Of a stretch of DNA of 62,605 nt, positions 13,646 to 20,583 are shown piece by piece; the stretch's first letter is position 1, and the number at the start of each line of letters is the position of its first letter. Made by a program: the position numbers and the translations under genes. Under the pieces are notes generated by a model. That model searched no databases. It worked only from the letters and a program-made list of their open reading frames with translations, and was not told where the DNA came from. Source of the stretch: Burkholderiaceae bacterium (GTDB lineage Bacteria > Pseudomonadota > Gammaproteobacteria > Burkholderiales > Burkholderiaceae_C); NCBI GenBank assembly GCA_018780645.1, contig JADMJJ010000039.1:1-62605 (forward strand), given 5' to 3'.

Positions 13646-14422
13646 TCAGTCGGCGGAGGCGTACGGCAAGGGCGGCCAGTCGCCGCAGACGTTCGGAAGC
13701 CATCTCATGGCCACCTTCTGAAGGTCGGCCGACACCCCGTACTCGTCGCTACGGCAATCGAAAAGGACAGCGTCCTTCTGCTGAACCCTAACGAGTGAGA
13801 AGGCCTGTTCTGGTTTGCGGCTGTTATCGAAGAAGATGGCCATATCGGCCAGCGGCGCAGCGTGTCCGATGGCCCTCTGTGTGCGCGGGTACCGGTCGAC
13901 TAGCTTCTGTACAGGCACCGCATGTCCGCCTTGCGACCGGCGAGTTTGCACCCGAGCAGTTGACAGGGATGCAGAGGCCAGGCCGACGAACAGAAGGACG
14001 ACGAAGTAGCCCGCCTCCTGCAGTTCCAAAATGTCGTCGGCCTTAGATTCGACGGTGCCGTCGTCTCTTTCGACCCAATGTGAGAAGACCGTCTCGAAAG
14101 CGAACGGAATTTGTTTGGCCATCACCAGACGCTTGAACGCCTTCACGCCTTGCTGAGAAAGCTCGTGCCACCTCTGGTCTTCGTCACGGAGACGCTGAGC
14201 CCAGGCGGGAAGGCCATCCTCTCCCCTCTCGGGCAGGATGGACGTCGTTAGCCGATCAGCATTGATCAATGGCATTTGCAGGCTCTTGACCAGCCTGTCG
14301 TACCAAAGCGTCGACTTGCCCGAGCCGTTGTGCCCAGCGAGAACAAAAGCGGCGGGACGTCCCGCCGCTTTCACAACCCCATTTAGCAGGACATCGAGAC
14401 GCGGCTCAGGCCGGCGTGTCAC
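13646..14422 (-). CDS. Zeta toxin family kinase
   Basis: The 258-residue protein has a P-loop GHNGSGKST at 30-38, followed by INADR (about 53-57) and FAFETVFSHW (about 110), the pattern of zeta/PezT toxins. These phosphorylate UDP-N-acetylglucosamine or related sugars and block cell-wall synthesis. The start codon overlaps the stop of the upstream small gene by 4 bases, as in toxin-antitoxin operons. The Walker motif is intact and the protein is near the usual zeta length, so it is probably active. A GC-rich hairpin-like sequence (GCGGGACGTCCCGC) lies inside the 5' coding region near 14,350-14,366. Stand-alone zeta-like kinases without toxin activity also exist. Confidence 0.8.
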   Translation of the reverse strand: MTRRPEPRLDVLLNGVVKAAGRPAAFVLAGHNGSGKSTLWYDRLVKSLQMPLINADRLTTSILPERGEDGLPAWAQRLRDEDQRWHELSQQGVKAFKRLVMAKQIPFAFETVFSHWVERDDGTVESKADDILELQEAGYFVVLLFVGLASASLSTARVQTRRSQGGHAVPVQKLVDRYPRTQRAIGHAAPLADMAIFFDNSRKPEQAFSLVRVQQKDAVLFDCRSDEYGVSADLQKVAMRWLPNVCGDWPPLPYASAD

Positions 14423-14784
14423 ATTGCCTTCCGGGAAACGCGGAAACGGCCATCGGCACCGATCCTGCCAACTTCTTGGGTGCCGTCTTCGGCCTCTCGG
14501 ATCAGCATGCTCGAGTCGATGGGGTGTGCAGAGTAGGCGAAGACCTTCCGCTGATGCGCCGCAGCGCTACGGAACACGCTAGTCCGCGCAATGCCAGGCG
14601 ACCTGAGCGCAACCGCCGCCTTGTTGACAAGCGCCAGGGCTTCTTCAGCAGGAGGCACAACGGTCTCGTTGTCGTCGCCGATCTTCAGCAGCAAGAACCT
14701 GTCACCAATAGGCAGCTTCTTGGCAAGGCGAAGCTGCGCCGCCGAAAGCTGCGTCTGTCCTGCCTTGAATTTATTCGTGGCCAT
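14419..14784 (-). CDS. Putative antitoxin of the zeta-toxin pair
   Basis: The 121-residue protein directly precedes and overlaps the zeta toxin gene by 4 bases. Its sequence (N-terminal NKFKAGQTQLSAAQLRLAKKL, then a mixed alpha/beta region) does not resemble the epsilon antitoxin or the HTH-containing PezA antitoxin. The antitoxin call therefore rests on position and coupling only. ATG 14784 has only a weak upstream ribosome-binding sequence. It could alternatively be a small accessory DNA-binding protein. Confidence 0.5.
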   Translation of the reverse strand: MATNKFKAGQTQLSAAQLRLAKKLPIGDRFLLLKIGDDNETVVPPAEEALALVNKAAVALRSPGIARTSVFRSAAAHQRKVFAYSAHPIDSSMLIREAEDGTQEVGRIGADGRFRVSRKAM

Positions 14785-14838
14785 CTTTGACTGGGTCTGT
14801 TAACGCTTGAAGCCGCGACTATTGCGCGGGCCGTCATG

Positions 14839-15054
14839 CTACTTTTGCAAAAACCGCTGAGCGCGCAGGATGCGATCCCGCAAGCTCGACTGGAATGCTG
14901 GATCTTGCTTACGCTGCTTCACGTGGCTGGCAATCGCCGCTCGGATGATCTCCGAGACAGGAAGGTTCTCGACATTAGCCACGGTTTCCAGCTCTTCCGC
15001 CTGCTCTTCAGACAGTCGAATGGTCATCGCTTTTGAGCTCTTCATAAGATTCAT
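14839..15054 (-). CDS. Ribbon-helix-helix (CopG-like) DNA-binding protein
   Basis: The small protein has a clear RHH fold: a beta-strand AMTIRLS, helix EQAEELETVANVENL and second helix PVSEIIRAAIASHVKQR. The longest reading gives 71 residues from ATG 15054. ATG codons at 15045 and 15027 are alternatives, and a promoter-like TTGACA/AAGAAT pair overlaps the first ATG, which would favour a later start. Proteins of this type act as repressors or antitoxins. The gene is divergent from the ubiquitination-like operon, and a direct repeat lies between them, so it may regulate that operon. Confidence 0.7.
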   Translation of the reverse strand: MNLMKSSKAMTIRLSEEQAEELETVANVENLPVSEIIRAAIASHVKQRKQDPAFQSSLRDRILRAQRFLQK

Positions 15055-15066
15055 TCTTGTTTGAGA

Positions 15067-15104
15067 CACCCTGGTTGTCAAGCACCCTGGTAGCTTGGTA
15101 TCAT
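15067..15104 (+). promoter_or_regulatory. Divergent promoter region with direct-repeat operator before the ubiquitination-like operon
   Basis: The nonamer CACCCTGGT occurs at 15067-15075 and 15083-15091, 16 bases apart. A sigma-70-like plus-strand promoter TTGTCA (15075-15080) and TATCAT (15099-15104), spacing 18, overlaps the second repeat. On the minus strand TTGACA overlaps the first repeat. RHH proteins typically bind short tandem repeats, and the neighbouring minus-strand gene encodes one. Binding here would be expected to repress both directions. The repeats and promoter elements are seen; regulation is inferred. Confidence 0.5.
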
Positions 15105-15132
15105 GCAACCGCGACTTCATGAGGAGATACAC

Positions 15133-15426
15133 ATGGCTACCGAAGATGTGAAGACCGCGGATCAAGGGAATCAGCACGACATCCGCATACAGATCGACCG
15201 TGTGCACTACGAGGTAACGGCGTTGGCAATGACTGGCATCCAGCTGCGTGCCGTCCCGCCGCCTCCTCAGGGGCCAATCGGTGCGGATCGAGATCTGTTT
15301 CTGGTCGTGCCCGGAGGGACTGACGAAAAAATCGCTGACGATCAACCGGTGAAGCTGCATAACGGCATGCGCTTTTTCACCGCGCCGGCGCAGATTAACC
15401 CCGGTCAATCCGGCGCCGACGCTTGA
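15133..15426 (+). CDS. Ubiquitin-like (multiubiquitin family) protein, single domain
   Basis: The 97-residue protein matches a single unit of the bacterial multiubiquitin family, a beta-grasp fold (IRIQIDRVHYEV near the start and HNGMRFFTAPAQINPG near the end). ATG 15133 is chosen because GAGGAG lies at 15120-15125; an upstream ATG at 15103 lacks this. The C-terminus ends NPGQSGADA rather than a terminal Gly-Gly, so trimming after Gly91 may be needed to expose an active tail. It starts a tightly packed operon with E2-like, JAB-E1, DUF6527-like and serine protease genes. It would be the modifier conjugated by that pathway. Confidence 0.8.
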   Translation: MATEDVKTADQGNQHDIRIQIDRVHYEVTALAMTGIQLRAVPPPPQGPIGADRDLFLVVPGGTDEKIADDQPVKLHNGMRFFTAPAQINPGQSGADA

Positions 15427-15436
15427 GGAGACGGTC

Positions 15437-15832
15437 ATGGCGCTGCCCCAGCCCGATATCGAGTTTCTTGATGCGCGTGGCCTGCCGTACACAGTGACGG
15501 AAGAGGCGAACATGACATGCGTGGTCTTTCCCAACTACTCCCTGCCGCTGGGATGCAACGTCGCCCATGCTGACCTGCTCATTCGACTCAGCCCCGGCTT
15601 TCCAGATATCCCGCCAGACATGTGGTGGTTTAGCCCTGCAGTGACGCGCCACGACGGGCAGCCGATCCCCTGCACAGAGCATGTGGAAAGCCATCTGGGC
15701 CGTACGTGGCAAAGGTGGTCGAGGCACCTCACCCAGGGTCAATGGCGATCCGGAACCGATGACGTGCAGACCTACTTGGCGATGATCGCGCGCGAGTTGA
15801 AGCGCGCGACGGCCACGGAGGCCGTGACGTGA
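15437..15832 (+). CDS. E2/UBC-like conjugating protein (prokaryotic E2 family E type)
   Basis: The 131-residue protein follows the ubiquitin-like gene by 10 bases. It matches prokaryotic E2-like proteins: a central LLIRLSPGFPDIPPDMWWFSP and a C-terminal WQRWSRHL plus helical tail. The expected role is to accept the ubiquitin-like protein from the E1 and pass it to a target. A canonical HPN-Cys active site is not visible. Cys in IPCTEH just before the WQRWSRH block is the only cysteine in a plausible position. The stop overlaps the next gene by 4 bases (GTGA). A clear ribosome-binding GAGGAG precedes ATG. Confidence 0.78.
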   Translation: MALPQPDIEFLDARGLPYTVTEEANMTCVVFPNYSLPLGCNVAHADLLIRLSPGFPDIPPDMWWFSPAVTRHDGQPIPCTEHVESHLGRTWQRWSRHLTQGQWRSGTDDVQTYLAMIARELKRATATEAVT

Positions 15833-17214
15833 CCGCCACGCTTGTCATCCCCCAACCCATCTTGCGCCAGCTGACCGATGTAGTCGGACATCCGCTTGAA
15901 ACGGCTGGTGTTTTGCTGGCCAAGGTGGTCATCGTCGATGGCGAGCAGGTCCGGCTTCTGGCTCGCGAATATCGCCCGGTGGTTGACACTGCATACGCGC
16001 GCCGCGAAGTCGATAGGCTCACCATCGATTCGATGGGCTATGTCCCAGCCCTGGCTCGAGCTGAGGAACTCGGCGCGATGGCGATCTGGGTACACACGCA
16101 TCCCGGCATCGGGTCTAGCCCGCAACCCAGTCGGCACGATGTCGTGGTGGATTCGCTGCTGGCGGAGACCTTCCGCCTGCGCGCCGGCAGCGACTTCTAC
16201 GGTGCCCTCATTCTTAGCCCCACAGAAAGCGGCTTCTGCTTCACCGGCCACCTCGATTCTGAAGGTCGGGATCCGCAGCGGATCGACCGCATCTGGGCGG
16301 TCGGCGATCGCTTCAGCCTAATCTTGAATGCGGCCGACCAGAGTGGCGAGTCTCTTGAGATGTTCGACAGGAACATCCGCGCATTTGGTTCGGCAGTCCA
16401 GAACACCTTATCCAACATTACCGTCGGCATCGTCGGGTGCGGGGGAACCGGCTCGGCCGTCGCTGAACAACTGGTACGGCTCGGGGTACGGAAATTCGTG
16501 CTTATTGACCCGGACACACTTTCTCAGTCGAACATCACCCGTGTCATCGGCTCAGTCGCCAGCGATGTGGGACGTCGCAAAGTCGACGTGATGGCCGACC
16601 ACTTGGAGGCCGTGGCTCCAGACAGTCAGTGCGAAAGAGTTGCAAGCATGCTGACCGTCAACCATGCAGCGAGCCGACTGCTAGGCTGCGATGTCGTCTT
16701 TGGCTGCAGCGATGACAACGCTGGCCGCCTCATCCTCTCGCGTCTACCGACCTACCTGCTCACGCCGGTCATCGACTGCGGCGTACTCTTGTCCAGCGAC
16801 GGCACGAACCAACTTACGGGGATCCATGGAAGGGTGACCACCGTGGCGCCTGGCCAGGCCTGCTTGCTTTGCCGTGATCGCATTGATGTCGCCCGTGCGG
16901 CGGCTGAGCTAATGACCCCTGAGGAACGCCGGCGCCTTGAGAACGAGGGGTATGCGCCGGCGCTCGGACGCATCGAACCGGCGGTGGTGACGTTCACTAC
17001 TCTTGTCGGGGCCACTGCGGTTAGTGAGCTTCTTGAGCGATTGATAGGCTATGGGCCTGAGCCGCGCCCGACGGAGGTTCTCCTGCGGTGTCACGATCGT
17101 GAGATCTCCACCAATGTGGCGTCACCGCGTTTGCGCCACTACTGCCACCCTGAAGCCGGCGTCCTCGGACGGGGGGTGACGGAGCCGTTTTTGGACATGG
17201 CATGGCCCAAGTAA
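15829..17214 (+). CDS. JAB metallopeptidase-E1 (ThiF) fusion protein
   Basis: The 461-residue protein fuses a JAB/JAMM isopeptidase-like domain to an E1-type adenylating domain. In the N-terminal half Glu24, His89-x-His91, Ser101 and Asp104 form the JAMM set; the gap after HTHP is two residues longer than the classical spacing. The E1 domain has GCGGTGS at 203-209, LIDPD at 225-229, NITR at 235-238 and CSDD at 293-296, with paired cysteines CLLC at 345-348 and Cys439 probably for zinc. It would activate the ubiquitin-like C-terminus and also remove or process the modifier. The start is GTG 15829, coupled to the E2 gene. It overlaps the next gene by 13 bases. Confidence 0.85.
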   Translation: MTATLVIPQPILRQLTDVVGHPLETAGVLLAKVVIVDGEQVRLLAREYRPVVDTAYARREVDRLTIDSMGYVPALARAEELGAMAIWVHTHPGIGSSPQPSRHDVVVDSLLAETFRLRAGSDFYGALILSPTESGFCFTGHLDSEGRDPQRIDRIWAVGDRFSLILNAADQSGESLEMFDRNIRAFGSAVQNTLSNITVGIVGCGGTGSAVAEQLVRLGVRKFVLIDPDTLSQSNITRVIGSVASDVGRRKVDVMADHLEAVAPDSQCERVASMLTVNHAASRLLGCDVVFGCSDDNAGRLILSRLPTYLLTPVIDCGVLLSSDGTNQLTGIHGRVTTVAPGQACLLCRDRIDVARAAAELMTPEERRRLENEGYAPALGRIEPAVVTFTTLVGATAVSELLERLIGYGPEPRPTEVLLRCHDREISTNVASPRLRHYCHPEAGVLGRGVTEPFLDMAWPK

Positions 17215-17531
17215 AGTTCTCCTGGAAAGAATGGCTCCCATGGCGCCGCTGGCGCATAGGGTTGGTTGTAGAGGCCGCGGACGAAGTGCCCGACGACCTG
17301 CCGCCGCGAGTCGCAGTGTTGGTCGGCACACGAGAAAGGCCGAAGTGGATCGCCTTCGATTGCCCGTGCGGCGAAGATCACCGCATCATGGTGACACTCG
17401 ATCCTAAGAATCGACCTCACTGGCGTCTCGCCGGCGCGGACAAAATTTCGTTGTCGCCCAGTATCGATGCGTGGCGCGGAAAGAAGCGCTGCCACTACAT
17501 CGTTCGGGACGGGAAGATAATCTGGACATAA
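17202..17531 (+). CDS. DUF6527-like cysteine-containing protein
   Basis: The 109-residue protein has a possible metal site: FDCPCGEDHRI near residue 51 and KKRCHYIVRDGKIIW at the C-terminus. It looks like the DUF6527 family, which occurs in bacterial ubiquitin-like operons with multiubiquitin and E2 genes. The gene overlaps the JAB-E1 stop by 13 bases and ends just before the protease gene. Function is unknown; a zinc-binding adaptor or target-recognition role is possible. Family assignment is by memory of sequence pattern and context. Confidence 0.65.
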   Translation: MAQVKFSWKEWLPWRRWRIGLVVEAADEVPDDLPPRVAVLVGTRERPKWIAFDCPCGEDHRIMVTLDPKNRPHWRLAGADKISLSPSIDAWRGKKRCHYIVRDGKIIWT

Positions 17532-17545
17532 ACAGGGAGGCAGCG

Positions 17546-18526
17546 ATGGGAGACTCTCAATCCGGCGTAGATGCCGTGGTCGCCGAGATGGACAGCAAGT
17601 CGGCGCCGACGGTGGATACGGCGAATGACGCGGTCCGTGTGCCCGCTCGCAAGTTCAGCAAGACGCCGGCATTTCAGGCAATGCATGCGCTTCGATACAA
17701 GCGGCAGGATCTGATCAGCGAGATCGAGGCGCTGACGGGCCACAAGCTGATCTGCTATCTCGCCGGTCACGACGGCGAGATCAGCCGAGACGATGCCGTT
17801 TTTTTCGGCGACTTGCTCCACAACATTCCCGCCGGTCAGCCAGTCGATCTGCTGCTTCAAACGCCAGGCGGCGACATAGATGCAGCCGAGAAACTGATCA
17901 GCATGGTCCGCAATAGGGTCGGGGCCGCAAAGTTGCGCGTCATTGTCCCGGACTATGCAAAGAGCGCGGGGACCCTGATCGCGCTTGGAGCTGACGTGGT
18001 CATGATGAGCGACACCTCCGAGCTGGGCCCTATCGATCCGCAGGTCACGATGGTCGATTCAAGCGGGCACCACACCACGACGCCGATCCACAGCTACTTG
18101 GAGGCGTTTCGCGAGCACAGCAAAGCGCTGCGCGACGATCCAGATGATCCGGTTGCCATGTTGATGCTCAAGAAGATGGACCCCACCAAATTCAAGCATT
18201 TCGAAACCGTCATGCGACGAGCCCGAACCATAGCTGAAGACCTACTCAAGCAAGGCATGCTTCGGTCGCCGCCCGCTGGTTCCACCGTCTCCTTCTCGAG
18301 CATAGCGGCCGTGCTGCTTGACCCGACTCGTTGGCCATCACACGGACAGATGATCTGCGCTGAAGACGCAATGGAGATTGGCCTTTCCGTCGACCAAAGG
18401 GATCCGAATGATCCGGAATGGCAGTTGTTCTGGCAGTTGTATTGCTACCAGAGGCTTGAGCTGAATCCGACGACGAAGCTTTTCGAGTCGTACTACGCCT
18501 ACCTGCCCTGTGATTCGAAGGGTTGA
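17546..18526 (+). CDS. SDH-family (ClpP/crotonase-like) serine protease of the ubiquitination-like operon
   Basis: The 326-residue protein fits the serine dehydrogenase proteinase family, a ClpP/SppA fold: LLLQTPGGDIDAAEKLI near residues 113-129, the Ser/Lys region YAKSAGTLIALGAD near 147-160, and SELGPIDPQ near 170. ATG 17546 has a GGGAGG ribosome-binding site at 17534-17540; an earlier in-frame ATG at 17471 overlaps the previous gene. It lies 14 bases after the DUF6527-like gene and is the last gene of the operon. No transmembrane segment is apparent. It may trim the ubiquitin-like C-terminus or degrade modified proteins. Such proteases are reported in some bacterial ubiquitination-like operons. 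Confidence 0.82.
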   Translation: MGDSQSGVDAVVAEMDSKSAPTVDTANDAVRVPARKFSKTPAFQAMHALRYKRQDLISEIEALTGHKLICYLAGHDGEISRDDAVFFGDLLHNIPAGQPVDLLLQTPGGDIDAAEKLISMVRNRVGAAKLRVIVPDYAKSAGTLIALGADVVMMSDTSELGPIDPQVTMVDSSGHHTTTPIHSYLEAFREHSKALRDDPDDPVAMLMLKKMDPTKFKHFETVMRRARTIAEDLLKQGMLRSPPAGSTVSFSSIAAVLLDPTRWPSHGQMICAEDAMEIGLSVDQRDPNDPEWQLFWQLYCYQRLELNPTTKLFESYYAYLPCDSKG

Positions 18527-18624
18527 AACTCTCTCATCGTAGGCGACTCACGCGACAGTTTTCTGGCATGCGAGAAAGCCTACGCCGAGCGGAAAACACG
18601 GCAACTGGCTGCAAGGAGTAGAAG

Positions 18625-19122
18625 ATGCGTATGAAGCACTTGATCGGCGCTCTCTCGATGTGCGCCGCATCGATGACCACCACGTCCGTGGATGCTGCGA
18701 TCTTGAGATTCACGATCATTGGCAGCTATTCAGCAACGTGGGATCTGAACTCGTCAGCGGCGCCTTCTTTCTACCAAAGCAATGCCGGGTTCGCCATTTG
18801 GAATACATCAGGTACCTTCAGCGGTGCCGTGCAGGATGAAGCTGACGTCACCTTCTACAACGCGGCAGTAGGCGGCGGTATCAACATCTATGACGTTCAG
18901 GGCGATATCAACCTACTCGCTGCCGATGGCCCCCAACTCTACACAGGCCCCGAATCCGTACCGGTGTTCAAGCTGGGCACATTTGCCTTGACGGAATTCC
19001 GCGGCACTGGCACCTACACGCTCACCGTGACCGACGTTTCGGCAATCCCGGAGCCAGCATCGGCTGGGCTTGCGTTCGCTGGGCTGGGCGTTTTGTACGC
19101 AACCCGACGAGCGCGTCGGTAA
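18625..19122 (+). CDS. PEP-CTERM sorting-domain protein
   Basis: The 165-residue protein has an N-terminal signal peptide (about 1-24, ending SVDA) and a classical PEP-CTERM tail: IPEPASAGLAFAGLG, hydrophobic segment, then RRARR. This is the exosortase sorting signal for exopolysaccharide-associated surface proteins. The middle has no recognised domain. AAGGAG lies 6 bases before ATG 18625. It sits alone, 98 bases after the serine protease. Inverted 7-mers CGTAGGC (18538-18544) and GCCTACG (18578-18584) lie upstream. It may be a passenger in the island. Confidence 0.85.
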   Translation: MRMKHLIGALSMCAASMTTTSVDAAILRFTIIGSYSATWDLNSSAAPSFYQSNAGFAIWNTSGTFSGAVQDEADVTFYNAAVGGGINIYDVQGDINLLAADGPQLYTGPESVPVFKLGTFALTEFRGTGTYTLTVTDVSAIPEPASAGLAFAGLGVLYATRRARR

Positions 19123-19217
19123 ATGCTTGGACACAGGGATGCCACGCGGGCGCCACGAGGCCTCCAAACGGGCCGAAACGTGTTCCAGAGGAAGCACTAG
19201 AAGTAAATAGGGGCTCC

Positions 19218-19505
19218 CTACTTGCGCCCGCTCTTGGTCAGGTGCTGCTCAATTGCTGATGCATGCTCAAGTTCCGAGTCCAAGCGTTTCGTAAATGTCC
19301 GAAAGGACAGTCCCATGGCGCAAATCCAGTCGCGCAACTCAATGACGTCAAGACGCCGAACACCTAGTTCGCACTTGCTGACATACGACTGGTCTTCCCC
19401 CAGGGCTGCTGCAAGCTCCCGCTGTGTATAGCCACGTTCTTCGCGAGCCACTCGGAGAATATCCAGCAGCTTCCTGTACTGAGCGTTGTGTAACGGTTTC
19501 GGCAT
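19218..19505 (-). CDS. XRE-family transcriptional regulator
   Basis: The 95-residue protein is a stand-alone helix-turn-helix regulator: GYTQRELAAALGEDQSYVSKCELGVRRL at about residues 25-52. It is divergent from a gene of unknown function at 19591, and tandem ATGCGAAAAT repeats lie between them. That layout suggests it represses its own promoter and the neighbouring genes. ATG 19505 is preceded by a GGGTGG purine-rich stretch. The C-terminal 40 residues have no recognised domain. Confidence 0.82.
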   Translation of the reverse strand: MPKPLHNAQYRKLLDILRVAREERGYTQRELAAALGEDQSYVSKCELGVRRLDVIELRDWICAMGLSFRTFTKRLDSELEHASAIEQHLTKSGRK

Positions 19506-19535
19506 CGACCCACCCTTTCAAGGGGTTGAGCGTCA

Positions 19536-19560
19536 ATGCGAAAATGGAATATGCGAAAAT
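19536..19560. promoter_or_regulatory. Tandem repeat operator between the XRE gene and divergent small genes
   Basis: ATGCGAAAAT occurs at 19536-19545 and again at 19551-19560, centre spacing 15. A short inverted repeat CCCTT-TCA-AGGGG lies next to it at 19512-19525. The region is the 85-base gap between two divergent start codons, so it holds both promoters. Binding by the XRE protein is inferred. Confidence 0.45.
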
Positions 19561-19590
19561 CGCTTCATTCCTACAGCAAAAGCGAGCAAC

Positions 19591-19893
19591 ATGGTGGCTC
19601 ATAGACGGGGTAGATACCTTGGTGTGGTGCTAGGCGACGATGTGACCGCAACTTCCGGTCGCCTGGAAGCATTGGGTCTCGCGGACCAGCGTGCGTTGGA
19701 AGTTGCCTCCGCAGCCATGCGCTACGCCCAAGAGGAAGCGGACCAGCTAACGCGACTGATGACGCCAAAGGAGTCTTGGCCTGGCCATGTCTGCCTGCGT
19801 AGGCACATAGTGAAGCCGCGTGACGAAACCTGGCTGATGCTTCGATATGACAAGAAGAACTTCTGGACGCTTGACGCAGTGTTCGTAACCTAA
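19591..19893 (+). CDS. Hypothetical protein, divergent from the XRE regulator
   Basis: The 100-residue protein starts at ATG 19591 (MVAHRRGRYLGVVLGDD) and ends DETWLMLRYDKKNFWTLDAVFVT. It is not recognised. No membrane segment or signal peptide is visible. The sequence looks like a real protein, with balanced composition and a divergent regulator, but the ribosome-binding site is weak and a longer frame exists upstream. It is followed 17 bases later by another small gene and may form an operon with it. Confidence 0.5.
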   Translation: MVAHRRGRYLGVVLGDDVTATSGRLEALGLADQRALEVASAAMRYAQEEADQLTRLMTPKESWPGHVCLRRHIVKPRDETWLMLRYDKKNFWTLDAVFVT

Positions 19894-19910
19894 GGCAACC
19901 TTGACCGGCT

Positions 19911-20177
19911 ATGAGCGACGGAGCCACTGCATTCATCGCAACCCAGCGAGCGCTCCTCACCCGACTTGAGCGTTTCGCGCAGACGCCGAGTTATGACCGT
20001 CTGTTGAAGAAGGCGTGTGAGTTCGCAGCGGATGATCCGGAACCATGGTTGCTCGATTGGCTGATCGGGCCAATGTTCGGCAGCAGCAGTTGTCGTCTCG
20101 ACGTCGCCGAAGGGCCGGATGGCGTAGAACTGTTGTCAGACCAATTGCAGCGCGCCTTCAGTGGCGTCTGCGCCTAA
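19911..20177 (+). CDS. Hypothetical small acidic protein
   Basis: The 88-residue protein (PEPWLLDWLIGPMFG in the middle) has no recognised domain. It has a helical N-terminus and an acidic C-terminal half. It lies 17 bases after the previous small gene on the same strand, so both are probably co-transcribed under the XRE regulator. A partner-antitoxin role is possible but nothing in the sequence proves it. Confidence 0.45.
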   Translation: MSDGATAFIATQRALLTRLERFAQTPSYDRLLKKACEFAADDPEPWLLDWLIGPMFGSSSCRLDVAEGPDGVELLSDQLQRAFSGVCA

Positions 20178-20274
20178 TTCAAACAATCAGTATTCCGTCG
20201 GCTTCATTACCGGTCCACGGTCGATACGAAGCACGGCCCTCTACTTCGGCCAGCAGCCACGATGCAGATCAGTG

Positions 20275-20583
20275 ATGAGCTCGGCGATTGCGGCTGTCGA
20301 CAGCGAAGGGCGCATAGTGACAACTTCATCGGGGAGGCAGTATGAGCTGTTGGGGCCACGCGCCGTCTTCGCACCCTTGGCGCCGGGCCGCGTGGTTTCA
20401 ATCCAAGGAATTCGAGCGCAAGTTCTCGACGATGGACGGGATGCTGCGCCACCTGGCAAGCAAGTGCGACTTTCCGCCGTTCAGCTTGTCGCAGCGGAAG
20501 ATGAAAAAGCTGCGGATCAGCCGCAGGCTGGCTTCATGAGCCTTGCTGTGTCGATGTCGGTGCTTTCAGAGCACCAGAGCTGA
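20275..20583 (+). CDS. Hypothetical small protein
   Basis: An open frame from ATG 20275 gives 102 residues with the stretch SEGRIVTTSSGRQYELLGPRAVF... which reads like a small beta-rich protein. The frame extends further upstream without a better start. No family is recognised and the ribosome-binding site is weak. Its 3' end overlaps the convergent peptidase gene by 18 bases. Coding status is uncertain. Confidence 0.35.
   Translation: MSSAIAAVDSEGRIVTTSSGRQYELLGPRAVFAPLAPGRVVSIQGIRAQVLDDGRDAAPPGKQVRLSAVQLVAAEDEKAADQPQAGFMSLAVSMSVLSEHQS

Noticed and set aside
18568-18580. TGGCATGCGAGAAAGC as a sigma-54 promoter of the PEP-CTERM gene
   Set aside because: The GG to GC spacing is 11 rather than 10, and the -12 element is a poor match.
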